Assembly: GCF_045207655.1 (NCBI RefSeq)
Contig: NZ_CP108784.1
Coordinates: forward strand, 5,208,001-5,272,000
Reading direction: 5' to 3'
From: Embleya sp045207655
GTDB taxonomy: Bacteria; Actinomycetota; Actinomycetes; Streptomycetales; Streptomycetaceae
Length of the DNA: 64,000 nt
Positions within the stretch are counted from its first letter, which is position 1. The number at the start of each line of letters is the position of its first letter. Positions 1 through 8,518 of this stretch are shown here, in pieces. A model generated the notes under the pieces. That model ran no database searches. It was not told the origin of the DNA and saw only the letters and a program-made list of their open reading frames with translations. The translations under genes and the position numbers were made by a program.

Positions 1-249
1 GTAGGAGCACCCGCGCGGATGGCTTACGCTGGGGAGGGGCGTGAGCAGATCATCGCCCCATTGCTCGTTTTGACCGGCACCCCCTTGACCCGGTATTGTG
101 CCGGTTCGTTGTGCGTATTGGCTTGCTTGAGTGGAGTCGGTACGCCGGGCCGCCGGCCACCGGAGTCCGCATTCGGTTCGGAATCATCTCCCGGACAGCC
201 AGTCGGCATCCGTAAGCACACACTCACGAAGAAGCGAAGGCTATCGACC
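1..249 (+). promoter_or_regulatory. rplM upstream leader/promoter region
   Basis: There is no convincing gene here; an open frame runs through it into rplM but the family start lies at 250. A promoter-like pair is visible: TTGACC at 70-75 and TATTGT at 94-99 with an 18-nt spacer. A second TTGACC lies at 85-90. If transcription starts near 105, the rplM leader is about 145 nt, long enough for autogenous control, but I recognise no known r-protein leader fold. The region just before 1 is not in the window. Confidence 0.4.
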
Positions 250-693
250 GTGCGCACGTACAGCCCCAAGCCCGGCGACGTCCAGCGTCAGTGGCACGTC
301 ATCGACGCGACCGATGTCGTGCTCGGCCGTCTGTCCACCCAGGCTGCTGCCCTGCTCCGGGGTAAGCACAAGCCGGTGTACGCGCCGCACGTCGACACCG
401 GCGATTTCGTCATCATTGTGAACGCCGACAAGGTTCACCTGTCGGGCAACAAGCGCAGCCAGAAGATGGCGTACCGCCACTCCGGCTACCCGGGTGGCCT
501 CCGCGCCGTCCGCTACGACGAGTTGCTGGAGAAGAACCCCGAGAAGGCCGTGGAGAAGGCCATCAAGGGCATGCTCCCGAAGAACACCCTGGGTCGGCAG
601 ATGTTGTCGAAGCTCAAGGTGTACCGCGGTTCCGAGCACCCGCACTCGGCGCAGCAGCCGGTTCCGTTCGAGATCACCCAGGTCGCGCAGTAG
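250..693 (+). CDS. rplM: 50S ribosomal protein L13
   Basis: Ribosomal protein L13 is an early-assembling component of the large subunit that binds 23S rRNA. The 147-residue product has the bacterial L13 length. Recognisable family segments include WHVIDATDVVLGRLST near the N-terminus, the central GDFVIIVNADKVHLSGNK and the C-terminal part with MLPKNTLGR and LKVYRG.EHPH. The GTG at 250 is chosen because it gives the family N-terminus (VRTYSPKPGD) and has GAAGG about 9 nt upstream. The longer in-frame extension back to position 19 has no family similarity. rpsI follows after 41 nt, the usual rplM-rpsI operon. Confidence 0.97.
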   Translation: MRTYSPKPGDVQRQWHVIDATDVVLGRLSTQAAALLRGKHKPVYAPHVDTGDFVIIVNADKVHLSGNKRSQKMAYRHSGYPGGLRAVRYDELLEKNPEKAVEKAIKGMLPKNTLGRQMLSKLKVYRGSEHPHSAQQPVPFEITQVAQ

Positions 694-734
694 TCACGGC
701 CACCGCCTGACGAACGAATAGTTTGAGGAGAACA

Positions 735-1220
735 GTGGCCGAGACCATTGCAGAAACCCCGATCGAGGAGACCGAGGGTCTTCCGCTCGAGAGCTACACG
801 TCCGAGTCGCTCGCCTCGCGCTTCAGCGAGCCGCAGGCGGGTTCGGCCACCGGCCGCCGCAAGGAAGCCGTCGCGCGCGTCCGGATCGTTCCGGGCACGG
901 GCAAGTGGAAGATCAACGGGCGCACGCTCGAGGAGTACTTCCCGAACAAGGTGCACCAGCAGCTCGTCAACGAGCCCTTCAAGGTGCTCGAGCTGGACGA
1001 CCGCTACGACGTGCACGCCCGCATCCACGGTGGCGGCGTCTCCGGCCAGGCCGGCGCGCTGCGTCTGGGTGTGGCCCGTTCGTTGAACGAGGCCGACGTC
1101 GAGGCGAACCGCCCGGCGCTCAAGAAGGCCGGCTTCCTGACCCGTGACCCGCGTGCCACGGAGCGCAAGAAGTACGGTCTGAAGAAGGCGCGCAAGGCGC
1201 CTCAGTACAGCAAGCGCTAA
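735..1220 (+). CDS. rpsI: 30S ribosomal protein S9
   Basis: S9 is a small-subunit head protein whose basic C-terminal tail reaches the P-site tRNA. The 161-residue product carries the S9 core (GRRKEAVARVR, GTGKWKINGR, HGGGVSGQAGALRLG) and ends in the diagnostic KKARKAPQYSKR tail. The first ~38 residues are the acidic, variable N-terminal extension common in actinobacterial S9. The start is GTG at 735, preceded by GAGGAG at 725-730; an in-frame ATG at 723 lies ahead of this SD and is less likely. It is cotranscribed with rplM and the pair ends at the strong hairpin at 1258-1298. Confidence 0.97.
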   Translation: MAETIAETPIEETEGLPLESYTSESLASRFSEPQAGSATGRRKEAVARVRIVPGTGKWKINGRTLEEYFPNKVHQQLVNEPFKVLELDDRYDVHARIHGGGVSGQAGALRLGVARSLNEADVEANRPALKKAGFLTRDPRATERKKYGLKKARKAPQYSKR

Positions 1221-1257
1221 ACAGCCCGCAGCACCCTCTGCGGCTGTACGCAGCGTC

Positions 1258-1298
1258 ATCAGGCCCCGGGGGCACGGTTCGTGCCCCCGGGGCCTGAT
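1258..1298 (+). terminator. rpsI terminator hairpin
   Basis: A perfect 18-bp stem (1258-1275 with 1281-1298) closes a 5-nt loop 38 nt after rpsI. There is no U-tract, as is usual for GC-rich actinomycetes. It separates the ribosomal protein operon from glmM, whose leader starts inside or just after it. Confidence 0.9.
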
Positions 1299-1380
1299 GC
1301 ATTTTCCGGCGGTACTCCTGGGGGAGTGGCGTCGCGAGGTAGTGTCCGAGACATCCGGAATGTATGCGGGAGATCCAACT

Positions 1381-2748
1381 GTGGGACGACTCTTCGGTAC
1401 GGACGGCGTGCGTGGCCTGGCGAATGGCCGGCTGACCGCGGAACTGGCGCTCGATCTGGCGGTCGCCGCCGCGCGGGTGCTCGGATCACGCGGCCGGGAC
1501 GGGATTCCGCAATCAGGGCACGGCCGCAGGCCGTTCGCCGTGGTGGGTCGTGACCCCCGGGCCTCCGGAGAGTTCCTCGAGGCGGCCGTGGTCGCGGGTC
1601 TGGCGGGCGCGGGTGTGGACGTGTACCGCGCCGGCGTGTTGCCGACGCCGGCGATCGCCTACCTGACCGGGCTGCTCGGCGCGGACATGGGCGTGATGCT
1701 GTCGGCGAGCCACAACGCGATGCCGGACAACGGGATCAAGTTCTTCGCGCGGGGCGGGCACAAGCTGCCCGACGACGTGGAGAACGAGATCGAGGCGCTG
1801 CTGGGCACCGCGTGGGAGCGGCCGACCGGCTCCGGGGTGGGTCGGGTGCAGGACCATCCCGAGGGCCACGAGCGCTACGTCGAGCACCTGCTGTCCTCGC
1901 TGCCGCATCGCCTGGACGGGCTCAAGGTCGTGGTGGACTGCGCGAACGGCGCCTCCTCGGCGGTGGCGCCGGACGCGTTGCGTCGGGCCGGGGCCGAGGT
2001 GATCGCGATCCACGCGGAGCCCGACGGGCTGAACATCAACGACGACTGCGGTTCCACGCACATGGACGCGCTGCGGGCGGCCGTGGTCGAGCACGGCGCG
2101 GACGCGGGCATCGCGCACGACGGCGACGCGGACCGGTGCCTGGCGGTGGACGCGCGCGGCGAGTTGGTCGACGGCGACGCGATCCTGGCGGTGCTCGCGC
2201 TGGCGATGCGCGACGGCGGACAGCTCGTGGAGAACACGCTGGTGGCCACCGTGATGTCCAACCTGGGACTCAAGCTGGCCATGCAGGCCGCGGGCATCAA
2301 GATGGTGGAGACCGCGGTCGGCGACCGCTACGTGCTGGAGGCGATGCAGGCCTCGGGCCTGTCGCTGGGCGGCGAACAGTCCGGCCACGTGGTGTTGTTG
2401 GACCACGCGACCACGGGCGACGGCACGCTGACCGCGCTGCGCCTGCTCGCGCGCGTCGCCGAGACCGGCACGCCGCTGCACGAGTTGGCCTCGGTGATGA
2501 CGCGCCTGCCGCAGATGTTGGTCAACGTCGCCGGCGTGGACCGCACCCGGGTGCACACCACGCCCGAACTGGCCCAGGCCGTCGCGCTGGCGGAGAAGCG
2601 ATTGGGCGACACCGGCCGGGTGTTGCTGCGTCCCTCGGGCACCGAGCCGTTGGTGCGGGTGATGGTCGAGGCGCAGACGCACGACCAGGCGCACGACGAG
2701 GCCGCGGGTCTGGCCGAGGTCGTGCGGACCCTGCTCGCGCTGGAGTAG
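1381..2748 (+). CDS. glmM: Phosphoglucosamine mutase
   Basis: GlmM interconverts glucosamine-6-P and glucosamine-1-P, the step after GlmS in UDP-GlcNAc and peptidoglycan precursor synthesis. The 455-residue length is normal. Family landmarks are GTDGVRG near the N-terminus, the phosphoserine loop LSASHNAMPDNGIKFF (active Ser about 110), the Mg-binding DGDADR, the sugar loop GEQSGH and the phosphate loop RPSGTEPLVRVM. The GTG at 1381 gives the canonical MGRLFGTDG start and has GGGAGAT at 1368-1374; the reading frame is open further upstream but that part is the rpsI terminator. glmS, its pathway partner, lies 2 kb downstream. Confidence 0.96.
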   Translation: MGRLFGTDGVRGLANGRLTAELALDLAVAAARVLGSRGRDGIPQSGHGRRPFAVVGRDPRASGEFLEAAVVAGLAGAGVDVYRAGVLPTPAIAYLTGLLGADMGVMLSASHNAMPDNGIKFFARGGHKLPDDVENEIEALLGTAWERPTGSGVGRVQDHPEGHERYVEHLLSSLPHRLDGLKVVVDCANGASSAVAPDALRRAGAEVIAIHAEPDGLNINDDCGSTHMDALRAAVVEHGADAGIAHDGDADRCLAVDARGELVDGDAILAVLALAMRDGGQLVENTLVATVMSNLGLKLAMQAAGIKMVETAVGDRYVLEAMQASGLSLGGEQSGHVVLLDHATTGDGTLTALRLLARVAETGTPLHELASVMTRLPQMLVNVAGVDRTRVHTTPELAQAVALAEKRLGDTGRVLLRPSGTEPLVRVMVEAQTHDQAHDEAAGLAEVVRTLLALE

Positions 2749-2769
2749 CACGGTCGAACCCCCGCGGGT

Positions 2770-3744
2770 TCACGACGACTTGCCGGCCCCCGTCGTAGGC
2801 GACGGGGGCCGTCGTTTCGCCCGGGCGGCCTGCAGGCTCCACAGGCCGCGCTGGAGGAGCAGGGTGAGGGTGCCCGCGAGCACGATGCCGACCAGGTTCA
2901 GGCCGAGTTGGCCCAGCGAGCCGGCCGCCTGCCGGTAGTCGGCGTACCGGATGGCCACCGACGCGTTCGCGGCCGCGGGCACGGTGGTGACCGAGATCAG
3001 TACGCCGATCAGCGCGCCGGACTTGGCGCTGGTCAGCGAGAGCATGCCCGCGACGCCGGCGAGCAGCGCGACCCAGAACGACAACCAGTCCGGTTGGAAG
3101 ATGAACTCGGTGAGTGGGCGCGAGCGTTCGAGCATTTCGCGGTCGAACAGGCCGAACGCGCCCAGGAGTGCGGTGAACGCCATGGTGATCGCCATCGCCA
3201 CCGGGAAGCCGATCAGCAGCGCGAGCGCGGAGCGGCCGGCGAGTCGGGGCTTGCGCTGCACGGCGGCCACGCACAGTCCGGCGAGCGGGCCGAACTCGGG
3301 TCCCACCACCATCGCGCCGACGATCAGGATCGGGTTGTCCAGCAGTACACCGCACGCCGCGATCATGGTGGCCACCGTCAGGAAGGCCAGGAAGGTCACC
3401 GAGAGGGTGGACTCCTCGGAAGTGGCCTCCTCGATCTCCTCCCAGACCACGGAATCGGCGCTGTCGCCCGGCGCCTTGCGCTCCGCCTCGTCCGCGGACC
3501 GGGACAACATCACGTCCAGGTCCTCGAGCGCGATCGCGCCGTCGTCCTCCAGGCCCAGCGCGCGCAGGTCGGCGAGCACCGCACTGGTGGCCTCGCGCGC
3601 GAGATCGCAGGCGATCACGTCACCGGTGGGCTGCACCGCCGCGCCCGGCCACACCACCAGATGGGTCGCTCCCGGCTCGACGAGCAGCAGGTCGCGCACG
3701 GCGGCGCTGCGGTCGGCCGGGACGATCAGGCGCAGATGGAACAT
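2770..3744 (-). CDS. DUF389 family integral membrane protein
   Basis: The 324-residue product is a membrane protein of the DUF389 (TIGR00341-like) family, whose function is not established. The N-terminal ~110 residues are a soluble domain (MFHLRLIVPADRSAAV...). The region from about 115 onward holds six or so hydrophobic segments, with the family signature NPILIVGAMVVGPEFGPLAGL around 136-156. The ATG at 3744 is the natural start. It is convergent with glmM and upstream of coaA on the same strand, separated from coaA's stop by 19 nt, so it may be expressed from the coaA promoter. The basic Ser/Thr-rich tail is encoded by the hairpin at 2784-2811. Confidence 0.8.
   Translation of the reverse strand: MFHLRLIVPADRSAAVRDLLLVEPGATHLVVWPGAAVQPTGDVIACDLAREATSAVLADLRALGLEDDGAIALEDLDVMLSRSADEAERKAPGDSADSVVWEEIEEATSEESTLSVTFLAFLTVATMIAACGVLLDNPILIVGAMVVGPEFGPLAGLCVAAVQRKPRLAGRSALALLIGFPVAMAITMAFTALLGAFGLFDREMLERSRPLTEFIFQPDWLSFWVALLAGVAGMLSLTSAKSGALIGVLISVTTVPAAANASVAIRYADYRQAAGSLGQLGLNLVGIVLAGTLTLLLQRGLWSLQAARAKRRPPSPTTGAGKSS
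2784..2811. terminator. Bidirectional hairpin inside the 3' end of the DUF389 gene
   Basis: A perfect 12-bp stem (2784-2795 with 2800-2811, 4-nt loop) lies 36 nt after glmM. It is also within the last codons of the convergent membrane protein gene that ends at 2770. It can terminate glmM transcription; for the opposite gene the hairpin would form before translation ends. Confidence 0.7.
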
Positions 3745-3763
3745 CCCGTGACGGTACCCGCCT

Positions 3764-4732
3764 TCACAGCTTGCGCAGTCGCAATCTGCTCACCGCGTGC
3801 TCCGCATCCTTTTGCAGGACCAGCGTGGCGCGGGCGCGGGTGGGTCGGATGTTCTGCACCAGGTTGGTCTCGTTGATGGTGGCCCAGGTGTTCTCCGCGT
3901 AGCGCAGCGCGTCCTCGGGGGTCATCACCGCGTACTTGCGGAAGTACGAGGCCGGGTCGCGGAACGCGGTCTGGCGCAGCTTGACGAAGCGTTCCAGGTA
4001 CCAGCGGCGGATGTCCTGGGTGCGGGCGTCCACGTACAGGCTGAAGTCGAAGAAGTCGGACAGCGCGAGTCGGGGTCGGCCGTCGGCGGTCGGCGAGGCG
4101 GGTTGCAGCACGTTCAGGCCCTCGACGATCAGGATGTCGGGCCGGTGGATGGTCAGCCGCTCGTTCGGCACGATGTTGTAGGTCAGGTGCGAGTACACCG
4201 GCGCGGTGACCTCGGGCTTGCCCGCCTTGACGTCGGCGACGAAGCGCACCAGGGCGCGTCGGTCGTAGGACTCGGGGAAGCCCTTGCGGTGCATGATCCC
4301 GCGGCGCTCCAGCTCCTCGTTGGGGTAGAGGAAGCCGTCGGTGGTCAGCAGTTCGACGTGCGGGTGGTCGGGCCAGCGGGCGAGCAGTTCGCGCAGGATG
4401 CGGGCGGTGGTGCTCTTGCCCACCGCGACGCTGCCCGCTACGCCGATCACGAACGGTATGCCCGGGTTCTCGCCGTTGCCCAGGAACGTGGTGAGCGCGC
4501 GGCCCAGGCCCCGGGTGGCGCCCACGTAGAGGTTCAGCAGCCGGGACAGCGGCAGGTAGACGTCGGAGACCTCGTCGAGGTCGACCACGTCGCCCAGGCC
4601 GCGCAGGCGTTCGAGTTCGTCGGCGGTCAGTGGCAGCGGCGTCCCGGCCCGAAGCCGGGTCCAGGCGGCGCGGTCGAGTTCGACGAAGGGGGACAGGTCG
4701 CGAGCCGGCCCCTGAGCCGCGAAGGAGTGCAC
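3764..4732 (-). CDS. coaA: Type I pantothenate kinase
   Basis: CoaA phosphorylates pantothenate with ATP, the first and rate-limiting step of coenzyme A synthesis, in the cytoplasm. The 322-residue product has the prokaryotic type I (PRK-like) fold. It contains the Walker A loop GVAGSVAVGKST at about 97-108, then TTDGFLYPN, RKGFPESYD and the YSHLTYNIVP segment typical of this family. The GTG at 4732 is selected because upstream codons lack family similarity and an in-frame start; its SD is weak. It is divergent from glmS, sharing 93 bp of upstream DNA. Confidence 0.95.
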   Translation of the reverse strand: MHSFAAQGPARDLSPFVELDRAAWTRLRAGTPLPLTADELERLRGLGDVVDLDEVSDVYLPLSRLLNLYVGATRGLGRALTTFLGNGENPGIPFVIGVAGSVAVGKSTTARILRELLARWPDHPHVELLTTDGFLYPNEELERRGIMHRKGFPESYDRRALVRFVADVKAGKPEVTAPVYSHLTYNIVPNERLTIHRPDILIVEGLNVLQPASPTADGRPRLALSDFFDFSLYVDARTQDIRRWYLERFVKLRQTAFRDPASYFRKYAVMTPEDALRYAENTWATINETNLVQNIRPTRARATLVLQKDAEHAVSRLRLRKL

Positions 4733-4789
4733 GTGCCTATTGTCCCGAGTGTGTGCCCGCGCGCCGTCGCCGGGCCGTCGAACGTGTTT

Positions 4790-4825
4790 CCGCCGGCCCG
4801 ATGTGGACCCCGTAGGCTGGCCCCC
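4790..4825 (+). promoter_or_regulatory. Probable leaderless promoter of glmS
   Basis: TAGGCT at 4813-4818 resembles a -10 hexamer and lies 7 nt before the glmS ATG at 4826. There is no SD sequence. This places the predicted transcription start at or next to the start codon. No good -35 is visible 17-18 nt upstream. Confidence 0.55.
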
Positions 4826-6676
4826 ATGTGCGGGATTGTGGGATATGTGGGCGCTCAATCGGCGCTGGACGTGGTCATCGGCGGGCTCAAGCGGCTGGAA
4901 TACCGCGGTTACGACTCGGCCGGGGTGGCCGTGCTCTCCGCCGGTGCCCTGGTGAGCGAGAAGCGCGCCGGGAAGCTGGCCAACCTGGTGGGCGCGCTGG
5001 CGGAATCGCCGCTTCCGGTGGGGACGTGTGGCATCGGGCACACGCGGTGGGCCACCCACGGTGCGCCCAACGACGCGAACGCGCATCCGCATCTGGACAA
5101 CGCGGGTCGGGTCGGCGTCGTACACAACGGGATCATCGAGAACTTCGCCGCGCTGCGCGCCGAGCTGGCCGAGCGCGGGCACAAGCTCGCCTCGGAGACC
5201 GACACCGAGGTGGTCGCGCACCTGCTGGCCGAGGAGTTCGCGGGCGCGGGCGAGGACCTGGCCGAGGCGATGCGCCGGGTCTGCCGTCGGCTGGAGGGCG
5301 CGTTCACCCTGGTCGCGGTGCACGCGGACGCCCCCGACGTGGTGGTCGGCGCGCGCCGCAACTCGCCGCTGGTGGTCGGTCGCGGTGTCGGCGAGAACTT
5401 CCTCGCCTCGGATGTGGCCGCGTTCATCGAGCACACGCGCGAGGCGATCGAACTGGGCCAGGACCAGGTGGTCGAGCTGCGCCGGGACGCGATCACGGTG
5501 ACCGACTTCGACGGCGCGCCCGCGGCCATTCGCGAGTACCACGTGGACTGGGACGTGTCGGCCGCCGAGAAGGACGGCTACGACTACTTCATGCTCAAGG
5601 AGATCGCCGAGCAGCCCAAGGCGGTCGCCGACACGCTGTTGGGCCGGATCGGCACCGACGGGCGCCTGGTGCTCGACGAGGTGCGGATCGCGGACGAGGT
5701 GCTGCGCGAGATCGACAAGGTCGTGATCATCGCCTGCGGCACGTCCTTCCACGCGGGACTGATCGCCAAGTACGCGATCGAGCACTGGACCCGCGTGCCC
5801 TGCGAGGTCGAACTGGCCAGCGAGTTCCGCTACCGCGACCCGATCCTGGACCGGCAGACGCTGGTGGTGACCATCTCGCAGTCCGGCGAGACGATGGACA
5901 CGCTGATGGCCCAGCGGCACGCCCGCGAGCAGGGCGCCAAGGTGCTGGTCATCTGCAACACCAACGGCTCGACGATGCCGCGCGAGGCGGACGCGGTGTT
6001 GTACACGCACGCGGGCCCCGAGGTCGCGGTCGCCTCGACCAAGGCGTTCCTGACCCAGTTGGTCGCCTGCTACCTGGTCGCGCTGTACCTGGGCCAGGTG
6101 CGCGGCACCAAGTGGGGCGACGAGATCACCGAGGTGATCGAGCAGCTCGCGGCGATGCCGGAGATGGTGGACAAGGTCCTGGACACGATGGAGCCGGTGC
6201 GCGAGCTGGCCCGTTCGCTCAAGGACGCCGGTTCGGTGTTGTTCCTGGGCCGGCACGTGGGTTACCCGGTGGCCCTGGAGGGTGCGCTCAAGCTCAAGGA
6301 GCTGGCGTACATGCACGCCGAGGGCTTCGCGGCGGGCGAGCTCAAGCACGGTCCGATCGCGCTGATCGAGGAGGGCCTGCCGGTCGTGGTGGTGGTCCCG
6401 TCGCCGCGTGGGCGCTCGGTGCTGCACGACAAGATCGTGTCCAACATCCAGGAGATCCGGGCCCGCGGCGCACGCACCATCGTGATCGCCGAGGAGGGCG
6501 ACGAGGCGGTCGTGCCGTACGCCGACCACCTGGTGCGCATCCCGGTCACGCCGGTGCTGCTGCAGCCGCTGGTGTCCACCGTGCCGTTGCAGGTGTTCGC
6601 GTGCGAGCTGGCCACGGCCAAGGGCCACGAGGTGGACCAGCCGCGCAACCTGGCGAAGTCGGTCACGGTCGAGTAG
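4826..6676 (+). CDS. glmS: Glutamine--fructose-6-phosphate aminotransferase (isomerising)
   Basis: GlmS makes glucosamine-6-phosphate from fructose-6-phosphate and glutamine, the entry step of UDP-GlcNAc synthesis. The 616-residue product begins MCGIVGYVG, so Cys2 is the N-terminal nucleophile of the class II glutaminase domain (about 1-220, with GIGHTRWATHG and HNGIIENF). Two SIS sugar-isomerase domains follow (about 290-430 and 460-605), including ACGTSFHAG and TISQSGETMDT. It ends with the usual PRNLAKSVTVE. No SD precedes the ATG, consistent with a leaderless mRNA. It works with glmM, 2 kb upstream on the same strand. Confidence 0.97.
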   Translation: MCGIVGYVGAQSALDVVIGGLKRLEYRGYDSAGVAVLSAGALVSEKRAGKLANLVGALAESPLPVGTCGIGHTRWATHGAPNDANAHPHLDNAGRVGVVHNGIIENFAALRAELAERGHKLASETDTEVVAHLLAEEFAGAGEDLAEAMRRVCRRLEGAFTLVAVHADAPDVVVGARRNSPLVVGRGVGENFLASDVAAFIEHTREAIELGQDQVVELRRDAITVTDFDGAPAAIREYHVDWDVSAAEKDGYDYFMLKEIAEQPKAVADTLLGRIGTDGRLVLDEVRIADEVLREIDKVVIIACGTSFHAGLIAKYAIEHWTRVPCEVELASEFRYRDPILDRQTLVVTISQSGETMDTLMAQRHAREQGAKVLVICNTNGSTMPREADAVLYTHAGPEVAVASTKAFLTQLVACYLVALYLGQVRGTKWGDEITEVIEQLAAMPEMVDKVLDTMEPVRELARSLKDAGSVLFLGRHVGYPVALEGALKLKELAYMHAEGFAAGELKHGPIALIEEGLPVVVVVPSPRGRSVLHDKIVSNIQEIRARGARTIVIAEEGDEAVVPYADHLVRIPVTPVLLQPLVSTVPLQVFACELATAKGHEVDQPRNLAKSVTVE

Positions 6677-6694
6677 TCCGACCCGATCCTCGAC

Positions 6695-6732
6695 CGCCCC
6701 GCGCCCCCTTCGTCGAAGGGGCGCGGGGCGGT
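6695..6732 (+). terminator. glmS downstream hairpin
   Basis: An inverted repeat built on CCGCCCCGCGCCCC and GGGGCGCGGGGCGG, with a short loop around TTCGTCGAA, lies about 20-55 nt after glmS. It lies between glmS and the convergent MarR gene and probably terminates both. Confidence 0.75.
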
Positions 6733-6772
6733 TTCGCGTTTCGGGCGGGGCGCTCGGGCGGATCGGTTCGGG

Positions 6773-7327
6773 TCAGCCCAGGTGGGTGTCGCCCTGGGCG
6801 ATCAGGAGCTTGCGCAGCAGGGCGTTGAGCTGGTCGCGCTCGCTTTCGTCGAGGACGGCGAGGAAGCGGCCCTCGTTCTCCAGGTGGCCGACCAGGATGT
6901 CGTCCACGAGCTTGACGCCCTCGGGGGTCAGCTTGACCAGGACCGAGCGGCGGTCCTCGGCGCTGACCGAGCGCTCGACCAGGCCCTTCGCGGTGAGCTT
7001 GTCCACCCGGTTGGTGATCGCGCCCGACGTGACCATCGCCGAGCGCAGCAGCGTGCCCGCGCTGACCCCCTCGACGCCGCCGGAGCGGCGCAGCGTGGCC
7101 AGCACGTCGAACTCGGAGAAGTCGAGCCCGTAGCGGGCGAAGTAGGTGCGCAACGTCTGGTCGATGAACCGGCGCAGCCGGTTCATCCGCCCGACGGCCG
7201 CCATGACGTCGAGGCTCTCGGGAGCGATGTCGGGCCGCTCCCGGTGCCATTGGTCCCAGACGTCGTCGATCGCGTCGCGGCTGTCTGCGTCGCGGATGTC
7301 TGTCTCGGATGTGCCGCGTTCGGTCAT
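6773..7327 (-). CDS. MarR-family transcriptional regulator
   Basis: This 184-residue protein has a MarR winged-helix domain over about residues 45-155. The recognition part SAGTLLRSAMVTSGAITNRVDKLTAKGLVERSVSAEDRRSVLVKLTPEG contains the usual wing sequence. MarR proteins bind DNA as dimers and respond to small ligands. It is divergent from an EamA transporter. The intergenic DNA holds four copies of a CTCAACGCT-type motif, so it probably represses both itself and the exporter. The ATG at 7327 has TAAATT 6 nt upstream on its strand (7334-7339) and no SD, suggesting a leaderless transcript. Confidence 0.9.
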   Translation of the reverse strand: MTERGTSETDIRDADSRDAIDDVWDQWHRERPDIAPESLDVMAAVGRMNRLRRFIDQTLRTYFARYGLDFSEFDVLATLRRSGGVEGVSAGTLLRSAMVTSGAITNRVDKLTAKGLVERSVSAEDRRSVLVKLTPEGVKLVDDILVGHLENEGRFLAVLDESERDQLNALLRKLLIAQGDTHLG

Positions 7328-7336
7328 GCCGCCAAT

Positions 7337-7430
7337 TTATCTCAACGCTCATCTACTTGACGCTCACAGAAGGAAGGTATTTACTTATCTCAACGCTCAG
7401 ATAGTTACTGCTCGCAAAACTAGCGTTGAG
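7337..7430. promoter_or_regulatory. Repeated operator in the MarR/EamA intergenic region
   Basis: Copies of one motif are visible: CTCAACGCTCA at 7341-7351 and again at 7389-7399 (within the imperfect palindrome ATCT-N8-AGAT), a variant CTTGACGCTCA at 7356-7366, and the inverted copy CTAGCGTTGAG at 7420-7430 that abuts the transporter SD. A candidate exporter promoter, TTGACG (7357-7362) with TTTACT 17 nt later, overlaps the second copy. This arrangement fits repression by the adjacent MarR protein. The assignment is inferred, not demonstrated. Confidence 0.65.
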
Positions 7431-7439
7431 GTGAATGGC

Positions 7440-8396
7440 ATGGCGGTTCAGGGTGGCAGCAAGGGACTCGGTCGTGTGGGGATGCTCCTGGCGACGGCCG
7501 TGGCCCCGGCCACGTGGGGGACCACCTACCTCGTGACCACGGAGATGCTCCCGGCCGACCGGCCGCTGCTCGCGGCCGGCGTGCGGGCGTTGCCCGCGGG
7601 TCTGCTCCTGGTCGCCATGTCCAGACGGCTGCCGACCGGGGTGTGGTGGTGGCGCTCGTTCGTCCTGGGGATGCTCAACGTCGGGTTGTTCTTCCCGCTG
7701 ATCTTCGCCGGCGCGTACCGCCTGCCCGGTGGTGTCGCGGCCACCATCGGCTCGGTGTCGCCGCTGATCGTCGCGGGCCTGTCGTTCCTGATCCTGAAGG
7801 TGCGGGCACAACCGCGGGTGCTGCTCGCCGGCGTGGGCGGCGTGGTCGGGGTCGCCCTGCTCGTGCTCGGCTCGGAGGCCGAACTCGACCCGATCGGTGT
7901 CGGCCTGATGCTGCTGGCCACCACCCTGATGGCGATGGGCGTGGTGATGTCGGCGCGCTGGGGTCGACCCGAGGGGGTCTCGCTGTTGGCCACCACCGGT
8001 TGGCAACTCACCGTCGGCGGCATGGTGATCGTCCCGATGATGTTCGCGATCGAGGGCATGCCGCCGGTGCCCACCGGCCGCAACCTGCTCGGCTTCGGCT
8101 ACCTGGTGCTGATCGGCACCGCGCTCGCCTACGTGCTGTGGTTCCGCGGCATCGAGCGCCTCGGCGCCGGCGTGGCGTCCTTCCTCGGCCTGGTCAACCC
8201 GGTGGTCGCAACCCTCGCCGGCCTGCTCGTGCTGAGCCAGACGCTGACCGCGCTCCAGGTGCTCGGGCTGCTGATCGCCCTCGGCGCGATGTTGCTCGGC
8301 CAGCGGCAGTCGCGGCGGCGCACCGAGGTGCGCGTCGAGCCGCCGGTGACTTTGGTCAACGAGCGCAACCGGGCCGACGTCGTCGAGGCGTCGTGA
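7440..8396 (+). CDS. EamA/DMT-family transporter
   Basis: The 318-residue hydrophobic protein has about ten transmembrane segments in two EamA repeats, typical of drug/metabolite exporters of the RhaT/YdcZ-like DMT superfamily. WGTTYLVTTEMLP in the first helix and NPVVATLAGLLVLSQTLT in the last repeat are family-like. The substrate cannot be read from sequence. The ATG at 7440 is preferred over the upstream GTG at 7431 because GAGGTGA at 7428-7434 serves as its SD. Control by the divergent MarR regulator is likely. It is followed by a strong hairpin. Confidence 0.85.
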   Translation: MAVQGGSKGLGRVGMLLATAVAPATWGTTYLVTTEMLPADRPLLAAGVRALPAGLLLVAMSRRLPTGVWWWRSFVLGMLNVGLFFPLIFAGAYRLPGGVAATIGSVSPLIVAGLSFLILKVRAQPRVLLAGVGGVVGVALLVLGSEAELDPIGVGLMLLATTLMAMGVVMSARWGRPEGVSLLATTGWQLTVGGMVIVPMMFAIEGMPPVPTGRNLLGFGYLVLIGTALAYVLWFRGIERLGAGVASFLGLVNPVVATLAGLLVLSQTLTALQVLGLLIALGAMLLGQRQSRRRTEVRVEPPVTLVNERNRADVVEAS

Positions 8397-8407
8397 CCCG
8401 AGAGCGC

Positions 8408-8460
8408 CCCACGAGCCCACCGGGCCGCATCCCCGCCGGGGGTGCGGCCCGGGCTCGTCG
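8408..8460 (+). terminator. Hairpin between the EamA gene and acpS
   Basis: A long imperfect inverted repeat, CCACGAGCCC...GGGCTCGTCGTGG outside and GGGCCGCATCCCC/GGGGGTGCGGCCC inside, with a short GCCG loop near 8435-8438. It lies 12-65 nt after the transporter stop and isolates it from acpS. Confidence 0.8.
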
Positions 8461-8518
8461 TGGGCCGCACCCCCGTGGGCCGGGACGCCGGCGGCCCCGG
8501 TGTTTGTAGGCTCGGGCC

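Noticed and set aside
3764..6628. 954-codon frame reading through coaA and antisense to glmS
   Set aside because: Only the last 322 codons (coaA) have family similarity; the rest is the shadow of glmS, His/Arg-rich as expected for antisense of GC-rich genes.
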